From contig NZ_BAGN01000215.1 of the NCBI RefSeq assembly GCF_000308835.1, forward strand, positions 1-64,000: 64,000 nt of DNA, written 5' to 3'. A program made the translations under genes and the position numbers. The DNA comes from Nocardia vinacea NBRC 16497. Its GTDB lineage: Bacteria; Actinomycetota; Actinomycetes; Mycobacteriales; Mycobacteriaceae. How positions within the stretch are numbered: position 1 is the first letter of the stretch; each line of letters starts with the position of its first letter. Positions 1 to 8,615 of this stretch are shown here, in pieces. The notes beneath the pieces are model-generated. The model searched no databases. It saw nothing but the letters and a program-made list of their open reading frames with translations, and was not told the DNA's origin.

Positions 1-6
1 GCAACA

Positions 7-41
7 TTGCAATGAAATTTGTGGCGCTGTACGGTCGGGGC
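7..41 (+). promoter_or_regulatory. Promoter of the first operon, leaderless start
   Basis: A -35-like TTGCAA (7-12), a 17-nt spacer, a -10-like TACGGT (30-35) and six bases lead straight to the ATG at 42. No Shine-Dalgarno sequence is present. This fits a leaderless transcript, which is common in actinobacteria, and it decides the start of the first gene over the upstream in-frame ATG at 12, which would lie inside the promoter. The assignment is by pattern only. Confidence 0.5.
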
Positions 42-935
42 ATGGCTGACACGGCTGGCGCGACGACGCGCACCTACGGCGACGACGCGCATGCGATCAA
101 TGCGCGCGATGTCCATTTCGAGTTCGATTCCGTGCCGATGCACTACATCCCCGGCGAGGTGCTGGCCACCCACATCGTCAACGTCATGCATCTGGTGCTG
201 CCCGAGGGTGAGCGGGCGATGGCGCAGGCCCTGTCCGAGGCATTGCCGCATATCCACGACGAGCGGCTGCGGGAGGAGGTGATCGGGTTCGTCGGGCAGG
301 AGACCATGCACGCCAACAGCCATGAGTCCGCACGCATACACCTGCAGTCCATCGGCCTGGACGTGGACTCCTATGTCCGCAAGGTGGCTTGGCTGGTCGA
401 CCGCATTCTCGGCGATCACGGCCTGACCGGACGGGCGAAGGACCAGTGGCTCAAGGAACGCCTCGGCCTGTTCGCCGGGATGGAGCACTACACCGCCGTA
501 CTCGGCGAATGGCTGCTCAACGCGGACATTCTCGAGGAGAAGGGCATGCATCCGGCCATGCTGGATCTGGTGCGCTGGCACGGTGCGGAGGAGGTCGAGC
601 ACCGCAGCGTGGTCTACGACGCGTTCATGTACGTCGACGGTAGTTACGCACGCCGAGCACGGACCGCGATCCTGGCGAGCCTGACCCTGCTGCCGCTGTT
701 CATCGTGTCGACGGCGTACATGTACCGCAAGGATCCGGAGGCCGATAAAGGCAAATTCTGGTTGCGGCAGTTCGCCAGTGCCACCCGCCGCGGCGTGATC
801 CCCAGTTGGACGGTGTTCCTGACCGAAATCCCGCGTTACCTGCGTCCGGGTTTCCATCCAGCACAGCTGGGTCCGATGGACAAAGCGCTGCGGTATCTCG
901 GGCACTCGCCCGCCGCACGGGCGGCGGGTCACTGA
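42..935 (+). CDS. PF10118-type 'metal-dependent hydrolase', probably a ferritin-like diiron protein
   Basis: This 297-residue protein matches the family usually annotated as predicted metal-dependent hydrolase (PF10118). The visible residues are E57, then E87xxH90 (QETMH), then E148 (MEHY), then E184xxH187 (EEVEH). That is the E, ExxH, E, ExxH ligand order of ferritin-like diiron oxygenases, so an oxygen-activating role is more likely than hydrolysis. The C-terminal third has a hydrophobic stretch (LTLLPLFIVSTAYMY) that may touch the membrane. The stop overlaps the start of the downstream reductase (TGATG), so the two are probably translated together and may work as an oxygenase/reductase pair. 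The substrate is unknown; a fatty or aromatic compound is suggested by the rest of the operon. An in-frame ATG at 12 is a less likely start. Confidence 0.8.
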   Translation: MADTAGATTRTYGDDAHAINARDVHFEFDSVPMHYIPGEVLATHIVNVMHLVLPEGERAMAQALSEALPHIHDERLREEVIGFVGQETMHANSHESARIHLQSIGLDVDSYVRKVAWLVDRILGDHGLTGRAKDQWLKERLGLFAGMEHYTAVLGEWLLNADILEEKGMHPAMLDLVRWHGAEEVEHRSVVYDAFMYVDGSYARRARTAILASLTLLPLFIVSTAYMYRKDPEADKGKFWLRQFASATRRGVIPSWTVFLTEIPRYLRPGFHPAQLGPMDKALRYLGHSPAARAAGH

Positions 936-1972
936 TGGGCAAGCCGGCCGACGCCACGCCGATGAGTCTGCGGATGCTCGGCGGGATCATGGACGCGTAT
1001 AAGAGCGTCTTCGTGAAAGGCGGCGCCGCGCCGCTGCTGTCGCGACCGAAGCCGGTGCGGCGCACGGGATTCGAGCTGGATGTGCGCGTCGAGAGCATCG
1101 AACGCCAGACAGACGATGTGGTCAGTCTGACGCTGCGTGCGGCGGGTGGCCCGCTGCCGACATGGCGGCCGGGTTCGCACGTGGATGTATTTCTGCCCTC
1201 CGGACGGCAGCGGCAGTATTCGCTGTGCGGGGACCCGTCGGATCGCTTCCGCTACCGGATCGCGGTGCGCCTCATCCCGGACGGCGGCGGAGGCTCCCGG
1301 GAGGTGCACGAGACGCTGCGCACCGATGATCGGCTGCGAATTCGCGGCCCCCGCAACGCGTTCACCTTCGTCGATGCCCCGTCGTATCTCTTCCTGGCCG
1401 GTGGCATCGGCATCACACCGATCCTGCCGATGGTCAAGTCAGCGGGATCCCGTGGTCGACTGGTGTACCTCGGCCGCTCGCGCGACACCATGCCGTTCCT
1501 GCACGAGCTGCCCGGGGCGGATATCCGTCCCGACGACGAATTCGGTGTCAGCGATATCGCCGAACTCATTGCTCGTGCCGAACCCGGTGCGGCCGTGTAC
1601 GTCTGCGGACCGCCGCCGATGCTGGCGGCGGCGCAGCGCTGCATGTTCGAATCGAATCCGACCGGATCGCTGCACACCGAGCGATTCTCGGCGCCACCGG
1701 TCACCGATGGCCGCGCATTCGATATCTCCCTCGCGCACACCGGCGGCACCGTTCGCGTCGCCGCGGACGAGACCGCACTGACCGCGCTGCGGCGTCGGCT
1801 TCCGGATATCGCCTACTCCTGCCAGCAGGGCTTCTGCGGCACCTGCAAGGTCGGCGTCGCCGCCGGATCGGTCGAGCACCGCGACCGGCTGCTCACCGAA
1901 TCCGAACGAGCCGACCACATGCTGGCCTGCGTATCGCGCGCCGCCGGCGACACGCTCGTACTCGACCTCTGA
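935..1972 (+). CDS. Ferredoxin reductase-type oxidoreductase with C-terminal [2Fe-2S] domain
   Basis: This 345-residue protein has three domains. The FAD/FMN-binding barrel carries RQYSL near residue 94. The NAD(P)-binding domain has a GGIGITP loop. The C-terminal plant-type [2Fe-2S] ferredoxin domain has ligands C296, C301, C304 and C332 (C-X4-C-X2-C-X27-C). This is the phthalate dioxygenase reductase/VanB architecture, which passes electrons from NAD(P)H through flavin to an oxygenase. The ATG at 935 overlaps the stop of the diiron-type gene, making that protein the natural electron acceptor. The monooxygenase downstream carries its own FAD and NADPH sites and would not need it. A longer in-frame reading from 806 exists but would overlap the upstream gene by 130 bases. 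Confidence 0.9.
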   Translation: MGKPADATPMSLRMLGGIMDAYKSVFVKGGAAPLLSRPKPVRRTGFELDVRVESIERQTDDVVSLTLRAAGGPLPTWRPGSHVDVFLPSGRQRQYSLCGDPSDRFRYRIAVRLIPDGGGGSREVHETLRTDDRLRIRGPRNAFTFVDAPSYLFLAGGIGITPILPMVKSAGSRGRLVYLGRSRDTMPFLHELPGADIRPDDEFGVSDIAELIARAEPGAAVYVCGPPPMLAAAQRCMFESNPTGSLHTERFSAPPVTDGRAFDISLAHTGGTVRVAADETALTALRRRLPDIAYSCQQGFCGTCKVGVAAGSVEHRDRLLTESERADHMLACVSRAAGDTLVLDL

Positions 1973-1990
1973 ACGGCCGGAGACCAACTG

Positions 1991-3484
1991 ATGGCTACAT
2001 CGATGAAAACCCTTGGGGCAGTGGCAACCTTCGAGGTCCGCAATCCAGCCACCGGCGCAACGGTGGGCCACTATCCGATCCACCGGCAGGCCGAGGTCGA
2101 CCACGCTGTCGCGATCGCGCACGAAGCGGGAAACTGGTGGGGAGCACTCGGATTCACCGAGCGCAGACGGCGGCTCGACGCCTGGCGCGCCGAAATCGCG
2201 CAGGGCCGTGACGAATTGGCCCGGATCATCCATGCCGAGATGGGCAAGCCGGTCTCGGACGCGAAACTCGAGATCGCCATGGCGCTCGAACATCTGCGTT
2301 GGGCCGCGCACAACGCAGAACGCGTACTCGGCCGCCGCAGGGTGCGGTCGAGCCTGCTCACTGTCAACCATGCCGCCGAGGTCGAGTACCGGCCCTTCGG
2401 CGTGGTCGGGGTGATCGGCCCATGGAACTATCCGGTTTTCACGCCGCTCGGCTCGGTGTCGTTCGCGTTGGCCGCCGGGAACGCCGTGGTGTTCAAGCCG
2501 AGCGAATACACGCCCGGCGTGGGTGTCTGGCTCGCCGATGCCTTCGCCCGCACTACTCCGGAGCGACCGGTGCTGCAGGTGGTCACCGGTCTCGGTGAGA
2601 CCGGAAACGCGCTGTGCCGCAGCAAGGTCGGCAAGATCGGGTTCACCGGTTCCACCGCCACGGGCAAGAAGGTCATGGCGGCCTGCGCCGAGAATCTGAC
2701 CCCGGTGCTGATGGAGTGCGGTGGCAAAGACGCGCTCATTGTCGATGCCGACGCCGATCTCGACGCTGCCGCCGAGGCCGCGGTGTGGGGCGGGTTGTCC
2801 AATGCGGGCCAGACGTGCCTCGGCGTCGAACGCGTCTACGTGCACACCGAGGTGTACGACGCCTTCGTCGCGAAACTGGTGGCGCTCGCGAGCACCATCG
2901 ACGCCGGTCGACCCGAATCCAAGATCGGACCGATCACCATGCCCAAGCAGCTCGACGTCATCCGACGCCATCTCGAGGACGCGATCACCCGGGGCGCTCG
3001 CGTCCTGCTCGGCGGAATCGACACTGTGCCAGGGCAATTCGTGCAGCCCACGATCCTGGCCGATGTACCCGACGACGCCGCGGCCAATACCGAGGAGACC
3101 TTCGGCCCGACCCTGACGGTCACCCGCGTACGCGATATGGACGAAGCGATCGAGAAGGTGAACGCGGGCGCGTACGGCTTGGGCGGCACAGTGTTCTCCC
3201 GGCACAACGGCCGCGCCATCGCGGATCGCATTCGCGCCGGCGGCGTTTCGATCAACTCGTTCGTCACACATGCCACCATCCCGACGCTGCCGCTCGGCGG
3301 AGTCGGCGACTCCGGATTCGGCCGGGTACACGGACCCGATGGGCTCGAGGAATTCGCCTACGCCAAAGCGACCACCAGGCAGCTGTTTCCATCGCCGCTG
3401 CCATTGACCACCTTCCGGCGCACCACCCGGATAGACGCGGTGGCAGACCGGCTGGTGGCGCTGCTGCACGCAAGGAGCCGATAG
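1991..3484 (+). CDS. Aldehyde dehydrogenase (NAD(P)-dependent)
   Basis: This 497-residue protein has full family length and the usual hallmarks. GPWNYPVF carries the oxyanion asparagine N145, GFTGSTATGKK is the cofactor loop, ECGGKDA carries the general base E242, and NAGQTC carries the nucleophile C276. It oxidises an aldehyde to the acid. The overall shape is closest to the succinate-semialdehyde/broad-specificity aldehyde dehydrogenases, but the substrate cannot be read from sequence. It lies 18 bases after the reductase and directly abuts the next gene (TAGATG), so it is part of one operon. There it could oxidise aldehydes released by the monooxygenase or SDR and hand the acid to the acyl-CoA ligase. 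Confidence 0.92.
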   Translation: MATSMKTLGAVATFEVRNPATGATVGHYPIHRQAEVDHAVAIAHEAGNWWGALGFTERRRRLDAWRAEIAQGRDELARIIHAEMGKPVSDAKLEIAMALEHLRWAAHNAERVLGRRRVRSSLLTVNHAAEVEYRPFGVVGVIGPWNYPVFTPLGSVSFALAAGNAVVFKPSEYTPGVGVWLADAFARTTPERPVLQVVTGLGETGNALCRSKVGKIGFTGSTATGKKVMAACAENLTPVLMECGGKDALIVDADADLDAAAEAAVWGGLSNAGQTCLGVERVYVHTEVYDAFVAKLVALASTIDAGRPESKIGPITMPKQLDVIRRHLEDAITRGARVLLGGIDTVPGQFVQPTILADVPDDAAANTEETFGPTLTVTRVRDMDEAIEKVNAGAYGLGGTVFSRHNGRAIADRIRAGGVSINSFVTHATIPTLPLGGVGDSGFGRVHGPDGLEEFAYAKATTRQLFPSPLPLTTFRRTTRIDAVADRLVALLHARSR

Positions 3485-4942
3485 ATGAACGCGGAACACA
3501 CCCATATCGCCGTCGTCGGCGCGGGATTCGGCGGCATCGGGCTCGCGGTGAAACTGCGCGAGGCCGGATTCGAGGATTTCGTCGTCCTGGAACGCGCCGA
3601 CGATCTGGGCGGAACCTGGCGCGCCAATACCTATCCGGGATGCGCCTGCGACGTACCCTCACAGTTGTACAGCTACTCGTTCGCGCCCAATCCGGACTGG
3701 TCGCGCACCTACGGGAAGCAGACCGAGATCCTCGAATACCTCCGTTCGGTGGCCGTCGACCACGATGTGGTCCCTGCCATTCGCTTCGGCACGGAGGTCC
3801 TCGACGCCCGCTGGGACGAGACCGCGTCGCTGTGGCGCATCGAGACCACGCAGGGTTCGCGCACCGCGGACTTTCTCGTGTCGGCGACGGGTATCTTCGC
3901 CGAGGCGAAGTATCCCGAACTGCCGGGTCTGGACACCTTCGCGGGCACCAGCTTTCACTCACTGCACTGGGACCACGACCACGACCTCACCGGCGAGCGC
4001 GTCGCGGTCATCGGCACCGGCGCCTCCGCTGTGCAGTTCGTCCCCGAAATCCAGCCCCGAGTCGGCAAACTGCTGCTGTTCCAACGCTCCGCGCCGTGGA
4101 TCGTACCGCGCATGGACCGCAGGATACTGCCTGCCGAGCGGTATCTCCTGCGCAACATTCCCTTGGCGCAGAAGGCTGTTCGCGGCCTGTGGTACTCGGC
4201 CATCGAGGCTTTCGGATTGATCTCGCTGGTGGACCAGCGCTTCCGGCATCCCTACGAGGGGCTGGCTCGGCTGCAGCTGTTGCGTCAGGTGCGAAACCCG
4301 TTGTTGCGCAAGATCTTGACGCCCGACTATGTGATCGGCTGCAAGCGCGCCATCTTCTCCGACGCGTATCTGCCCGCGCTCGATCAGCCCAATGTCGAGG
4401 TCGTCACGCAGGGCATCGCCGAGGTGCGTCCACATTCGATCGTGCTGCGCGACGGCACCGAACACGAAGTCGACACCATAATCCACGGCACCGGGTTCAC
4501 CGCGATCCCGACCGCCTACGAACGACTCATCGGCCGTGACGGGATCTCACTGGCGGAGCTCTACCACAAACAACCGCAGAGCTATCTCGGTGCGGCGGTC
4601 GCGGGATTCCCCAATTTCTTCTGCACGCTCGGCCCCTTCGGCGCGGCCGGAAACCAGTCGGCCATCTATATGATCGAATCGCAGATCGCCTATATCGTCG
4701 ATGCGCTGAAATCGGTGCGCCGCAACGGAGCTCGCCGCGTCGAGGTGCGGCCGGAAGCTCAGGAGGAGTTCCTCGTCGAAATGGCGCGCCGCAGTTCGAC
4801 CAGTGTCTGGCTCACCGGCGGCTGCACCAGCTACTACACCACACCCGAGGGGCTCAATGCCGGGCTGTATCCGAACTGGAGTTTCGAATACCGCCGTCGC
4901 ACACGCACTTTCGACGCCGATGCCTATGAGGTGACCGCATGA
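3485..4942 (+). CDS. FAD-dependent Baeyer-Villiger-type monooxygenase (MymA-like)
   Basis: This 485-residue flavoprotein has an N-terminal FAD site GAGFGGIG (12-19) and the LGGTW...YPG...CD..S.LYS stretch typical of the group. The Baeyer-Villiger fingerprint FxGxxxHxxxW(P/D) is complete at residues 152-163 (FAGTSFHSLHWD). A second dinucleotide site (GTGASA, about 177) binds NADPH. Members insert oxygen into ketones or oxidise heteroatoms. The nearest well-known relative by architecture and neighbours is MymA (Rv3083) of Mycobacterium tuberculosis, which also sits with an SDR, a lipase and an acyl-CoA ligase. It starts at the base after the previous stop and overlaps the next gene by four bases. 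The natural substrate is unknown. Confidence 0.9.
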   Translation: MNAEHTHIAVVGAGFGGIGLAVKLREAGFEDFVVLERADDLGGTWRANTYPGCACDVPSQLYSYSFAPNPDWSRTYGKQTEILEYLRSVAVDHDVVPAIRFGTEVLDARWDETASLWRIETTQGSRTADFLVSATGIFAEAKYPELPGLDTFAGTSFHSLHWDHDHDLTGERVAVIGTGASAVQFVPEIQPRVGKLLLFQRSAPWIVPRMDRRILPAERYLLRNIPLAQKAVRGLWYSAIEAFGLISLVDQRFRHPYEGLARLQLLRQVRNPLLRKILTPDYVIGCKRAIFSDAYLPALDQPNVEVVTQGIAEVRPHSIVLRDGTEHEVDTIIHGTGFTAIPTAYERLIGRDGISLAELYHKQPQSYLGAAVAGFPNFFCTLGPFGAAGNQSAIYMIESQIAYIVDALKSVRRNGARRVEVRPEAQEEFLVEMARRSSTSVWLTGGCTSYYTTPEGLNAGLYPNWSFEYRRRTRTFDADAYEVTA

Positions 4943-5796
4943 CGATCGGGAGCCGCCCCTACGACGTGGACGGCAAGGTCGTGTTGATCACGGGGGCCGC
5001 GCAGGGCATCGGCCGTGAGCTGGCGAATATCCTCCACACACGCGGCGCATCGGTAGTACTGGTCGACATCGACGGGGAGGGCGTCGCCGCGGCCGCGACT
5101 GCCCTCGGCCCGCGCGCCCTGCCGCTCGTTGCCGATGTGGCGAATCGAGAAGCCATGCGCCAGGTGATCACAGACACGGTCGATCACTTCGGCTGCCTGA
5201 ATGTAGTGGTGGCCAATGCCGGTGTGGTGCCGCGCCCCGCCACCCTGCGCACCATCGAGGGCCAGGACTTCGACCGGGTAATCGATATCAACCTGACCGG
5301 AGTGTTCAACACCGTGCGCCCGGCACTCGATCACCTTGTCACCGCCCACGGCCATGTCGTGGTGGTGTCCTCGTGCGCAGCCTTCGCGCCGGGGATGGCG
5401 GGTGCGCCGTACATGATCAGCAAGGCAGGCGTGGAGCAGCTGGGACGGGCACTGCGTGTGGAGCTTGCACCATTCGGCGCGACCGCCGGAGTCGCCTACT
5501 TCGGCATTGTCGACACCGCCATGACCCATACCACCCTCGACGGCGACGACCTCGGTCGCTCCCTCGACGAGCTGCTCCCGTGGCCATTGAACCGACGGAT
5601 CACCGCGGCACAGGCCGCGCAGGCAGTGGCCGACGGCATCGAACGACGCGCACCGCGCACCATCGCACCCGCGACCGGCTGGAGCGCATACGCGCTGCTA
5701 CGCGGTGCGGTGAACGTGGTGCTCGACACCCGCCTCACGCGCGACGCGCGCGTGCACGATCTGATGCGCGCGGTGGAAGCGCGGGTTCGGATATGA
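4939..5796 (+). CDS. Short-chain dehydrogenase/reductase
   Basis: This 285-residue classical SDR has a TGAAQGIG cofactor loop (18-25), LVDID after strand 2 suggesting NAD preference, ANAGV in strand 4, a catalytic serine at about 145, and the Y158-x-x-x-K162 pair. The C-terminal extension after residue 240 is typical of the mycolic-acid actinomycete group (SadH/Rv3085 type). It interconverts an alcohol and a ketone and could supply or consume the ketone used by the monooxygenase. It begins in a four-base ATGA overlap with the monooxygenase. Its own stop overlaps the start of a 24-codon bridging ORF. Confidence 0.9.
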   Translation: MTIGSRPYDVDGKVVLITGAAQGIGRELANILHTRGASVVLVDIDGEGVAAAATALGPRALPLVADVANREAMRQVITDTVDHFGCLNVVVANAGVVPRPATLRTIEGQDFDRVIDINLTGVFNTVRPALDHLVTAHGHVVVVSSCAAFAPGMAGAPYMISKAGVEQLGRALRVELAPFGATAGVAYFGIVDTAMTHTTLDGDDLGRSLDELLPWPLNRRITAAQAAQAVADGIERRAPRTIAPATGWSAYALLRGAVNVVLDTRLTRDARVHDLMRAVEARVRI

Positions 5797-5867
5797 GCGA
5801 GCGAAAAGTCGACACAGCCGCCCCGGCGGTCATGACGGAACCCAGCGCAGGCGAGGCGCGGTCGTGA
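5793..5867 (+). other. Bridging mini-ORF (24 codons), MIRU-like
   Basis: The gap between the SDR and the esterase is exactly one small ORF. Its ATG overlaps the SDR stop (ATGA) and its TGA overlaps the GTG start of the esterase (GTGA). The peptide begins MSERKVDT and ends EPSAGEARS. A second ORF at 54069-54152 on the other strand also begins with SER and ends PSAGEVRS in the same way. Mycobacterial MIRU repeats are known to carry such ORFs with start and stop codons overlapping the flanking genes. A translational-coupling linker is more likely than a functional peptide. Confidence 0.45.
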
Positions 5868-6790
5868 GCGCCGAACCCGCGTCGCTGCGGGCCAGAGCGC
5901 TACGGCAGATCTCGACCCACACCGTGCGTCCGGTGGTGGCCGCCCTCCCGGTCAACGCGCACACGCTACCGGCGGCGCGGATGGTCATCGACCGGGTCAT
6001 GCGCGCGGTCGCGCCGGTGCTGAACGGCACGGCGATCGAGGCTGTCGAGTACGGTCCGGTGCGCGCCGAGTGGGTGCGGGGTCCGCGTGCGACCCGTGAC
6101 GACGCCGCCATCCTGTATGTACACGGCGGCGGCTTCGTCGCCGGGTCCGCACGCTCGTATCGCGGTGTCACCTCACGGCTTTCGACCGCGACCCGACTGC
6201 CGGTTCTAGCCGTGGACTACCGTCTTGCTCCCGAAAACCCATACTCTGCAGCGGCATCCGATGTCTCGGCCGCCTATCATTTACTGCGCGAACAAGGATT
6301 CGCCCCGGACCGGATCGTCATCGCGGGCGACTCCGCGGGCGGCTATCTCGCCACCGATTTCGTGATACGCAGCGCCGATCGCGGCCGCAGCTGCGCGGCG
6401 GCCCTGCTGTTGTTCTCCCCCATGGCCGATCTCGCATTGGACCTCGCGCGCGGCGGCGACGGCCGCGATGCCCTGCTCGACCTGGCCACCGCGCACGCCG
6501 CCGTCGCCCACCTCGCCGACGCGCCGCGACATCTGCGCCCCGGTTCGGGAACGCCGTTGCCACCCACTCTGATTCACGCCAGCAGGGATGAGCTCTTCGC
6601 CGCCGACGCGATCGCACTCGCCGACCGCCTCAGCGCCGCGGGCGCACGCTGTGACCTGCGCTTGTGGCCCCACCAAATGCACGTCTTCCACACCCTCGCG
6701 GCGCTGGTGCCCGAATCCCGAACGGCATACCGCGCGTCCGGCCGGTTCGTCATCGAAGCCCTCGAATCACCTGCCGCACAGGCAATCTGA
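5864..6790 (+). CDS. Alpha/beta hydrolase, hormone-sensitive-lipase family esterase (LipR-like)
   Basis: This 308-residue protein has the HSL-family oxyanion motif HGGG (87-90), the nucleophile elbow GDSAGG with S157, the acid D242 (SRDELF) and H273 (HQMH), all in correct order. It should hydrolyse short to medium acyl esters, for example the ester made by the Baeyer-Villiger enzyme. A GTG start is chosen because it overlaps the stop of the bridging ORF and gives a normal family N-terminus. In the mymA locus of mycobacteria the lipase LipR occupies an equivalent position. Specificity is not readable. Confidence 0.88.
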   Translation: MSAEPASLRARALRQISTHTVRPVVAALPVNAHTLPAARMVIDRVMRAVAPVLNGTAIEAVEYGPVRAEWVRGPRATRDDAAILYVHGGGFVAGSARSYRGVTSRLSTATRLPVLAVDYRLAPENPYSAAASDVSAAYHLLREQGFAPDRIVIAGDSAGGYLATDFVIRSADRGRSCAAALLLFSPMADLALDLARGGDGRDALLDLATAHAAVAHLADAPRHLRPGSGTPLPPTLIHASRDELFAADAIALADRLSAAGARCDLRLWPHQMHVFHTLAALVPESRTAYRASGRFVIEALESPAAQAI

Positions 6791-6803
6791 AAGAAGTAAC
6801 GCT

Positions 6804-8615
6804 ATGCGCTCTGATACCCTCTGCGCCGCCTTCCAGCACATCGCCGCCATCGATCCCGACGCTGTCGCGGTGCGCACCGTAGGCGGCTCCCAGGAACTCA
6901 CCTGGGGTGAATACGCCGCCCAGGTGCGCCGTATTGCCGCCGGCTTCGCCGCGCTCGGCATCGGCCGCGGTGACACCGTGGCACTGATGATGGGCAACCG
7001 GGTGGAGTTCTACCCGATCGACGTCGGCGCACTGCACGCCGGAGCCACGTCCTTCTCGGTCTACAACACACTGCCGGCAGAGGGGATCGCCCATGTGCTG
7101 AGCAATGCGGGGGCGTCGGTGGTGGTGTGTGAGGCGCAATACCTCGACCGCATCCGAAGCTCCGGAGCGGCCCCCGCGCACATCGTCGTGCTGGACGGCG
7201 ACCCGATCGAGGGCACAATGACCCTTCAGGAGCTGCAGACGCTCGGTACCAGCGACTTCGATTTCGAGAAGTCCTGGAAGGAGACGCAGCCCGACGATAT
7301 CGCCACCCTCATCTATACCTCCGGTACCACCGGCAACCCCAAGGGCGTCGAAACCACGCACGCCAATCTGCTGTTCGAGGCCTATGCGCTGGCCCAGGTG
7401 CTGCCGATCGAATTCGGCGACCGGATCACCTCGTTCATGCCCTCGGCCCATATCGCCGACCGGTTGACCGCGCTCTACCTGCAGATAGTGTTCGGCACGC
7501 AGGTGACGGTGGTGGCCGAACCCGCGCTCATCGCGGCCGCGCTGCCGGATTGCCGCCCGACCATCTGGGGTGCGGTACCGCGGGTGTGGGAGAAGCTGAA
7601 GGCCGCAATAGAACTCGGCGTCGCCAACGAATCCGATGCGGCGCGTGCCGGCGCCCTGCGCTGGGCCCTCGACACCGCACGCAAGCGCATGGACCTAATG
7701 CGCGCCGGAGCGCCTGTTCCAGCCGACCTGGCCGCCGAATTCGAGAAGGCCGATGACGCAGTCCTGTCGGCGCTGCGCGCGAAACTCGGTTTCGACGAGC
7801 TGAAATGGGCGGTCTCCGGTGCTGCACCGATCCCCGCCGACACCCTCGCATTCTTCGCCGCACTCGGACTACCCATCTCCGAAATCTGGGGCATGTCCGA
7901 ACTCACCTGCATCGCCAGCGTATCCCGTTACGAGCCAACCGAACTCGGCACCGTTGGGCGTCTCGTACCGGGTATGGCGATGCGGCTCGCGGACGACGGT
8001 GAGCTGTTCGTGCGCGGCCCACTGGTCATGAAGGGCTATCGCGGCGAACCGGAGAAAACGGCCGAAGCCATCGATGCCGACGGCTGGCTCGCGACCGGCG
8101 ATGTGATGACTCGCGACGACAATGGCTGTTTGCGCGTCGTCGACCGCAAGAAAGAACTCATCATCAACGCGTCGGGAAAGAATATGTCTCCCGCCAATAT
8201 CGAGAACGCGGTACGCGCGGCCTCCGGCCTGATCGGCACCGTCGTCGCCGTCGGCGACGGCCGCCCCTATGTCACCGCCCTCGTGACACTGGATCCGGAC
8301 ACCGCTGCGAGTTTCGCCGCCGAGCACGGACTACCGGTCACTGCCACCGCACTCGTCGAACATCCGGACATCATCGAACGAGTCTGCGCCGCTATCGATT
8401 CCGCCAACCAGATCCTGTCCCGCGTCGAGCAGATCAAACGGTTCCGGCTGCTGCCGACCTTCTGGGAACCCGGCGGCGTCGAACTCACCCTCACCATGAA
8501 GCTGCGGCGCAAGCCCATCAGCGAGCTGTACGCCGCCGACATCGACCTGCTCTATGCCGACCTGCAGCCCGCCGACGTGCACACCCCGGCCACGAAGGAG
8601 ACCGTCTCCCGATGA
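6804..8615 (+). CDS. Long-chain fatty acid-CoA ligase (FadD-type)
   Basis: This 603-residue AMP-forming acyl-CoA synthetase has the P-loop-like motif IYTSGTTGNPKG, the adenylate motif EIWGMSE, and the hinge/A8 region GWLATGD...DRKKELIINASGKN. It activates a fatty acid with ATP and CoA. At about 600 residues it is of the FadD15/FACS length class and about 100 longer than FadD13 of the mymA operon, so it is probably not the direct orthologue. The start is the ATG 13 bases after the esterase stop, preceded by AAAGAAG. The stop overlaps the start of the broken SRPBCC gene. It would take the acid made by the upstream enzymes into beta-oxidation or envelope lipid synthesis. Confidence 0.92.
   Translation: MRSDTLCAAFQHIAAIDPDAVAVRTVGGSQELTWGEYAAQVRRIAAGFAALGIGRGDTVALMMGNRVEFYPIDVGALHAGATSFSVYNTLPAEGIAHVLSNAGASVVVCEAQYLDRIRSSGAAPAHIVVLDGDPIEGTMTLQELQTLGTSDFDFEKSWKETQPDDIATLIYTSGTTGNPKGVETTHANLLFEAYALAQVLPIEFGDRITSFMPSAHIADRLTALYLQIVFGTQVTVVAEPALIAAALPDCRPTIWGAVPRVWEKLKAAIELGVANESDAARAGALRWALDTARKRMDLMRAGAPVPADLAAEFEKADDAVLSALRAKLGFDELKWAVSGAAPIPADTLAFFAALGLPISEIWGMSELTCIASVSRYEPTELGTVGRLVPGMAMRLADDGELFVRGPLVMKGYRGEPEKTAEAIDADGWLATGDVMTRDDNGCLRVVDRKKELIINASGKNMSPANIENAVRAASGLIGTVVAVGDGRPYVTALVTLDPDTAASFAAEHGLPVTATALVEHPDIIERVCAAIDSANQILSRVEQIKRFRLLPTFWEPGGVELTLTMKLRRKPISELYAADIDLLYADLQPADVHTPATKETVSR

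Noticed and set aside
1439..3505. A 688-codon open frame on the minus strand opposite the aldehyde dehydrogenase
   Set aside because: It is antisense to two genes with clear family motifs; long antisense frames are expected at this GC content and its translation matches nothing recognisable.
2614..4539. A 641-codon plus-strand frame overlapping aldehyde dehydrogenase and monooxygenase
   Set aside because: Arg/Ala/His-rich out-of-frame reading of two well-supported genes.
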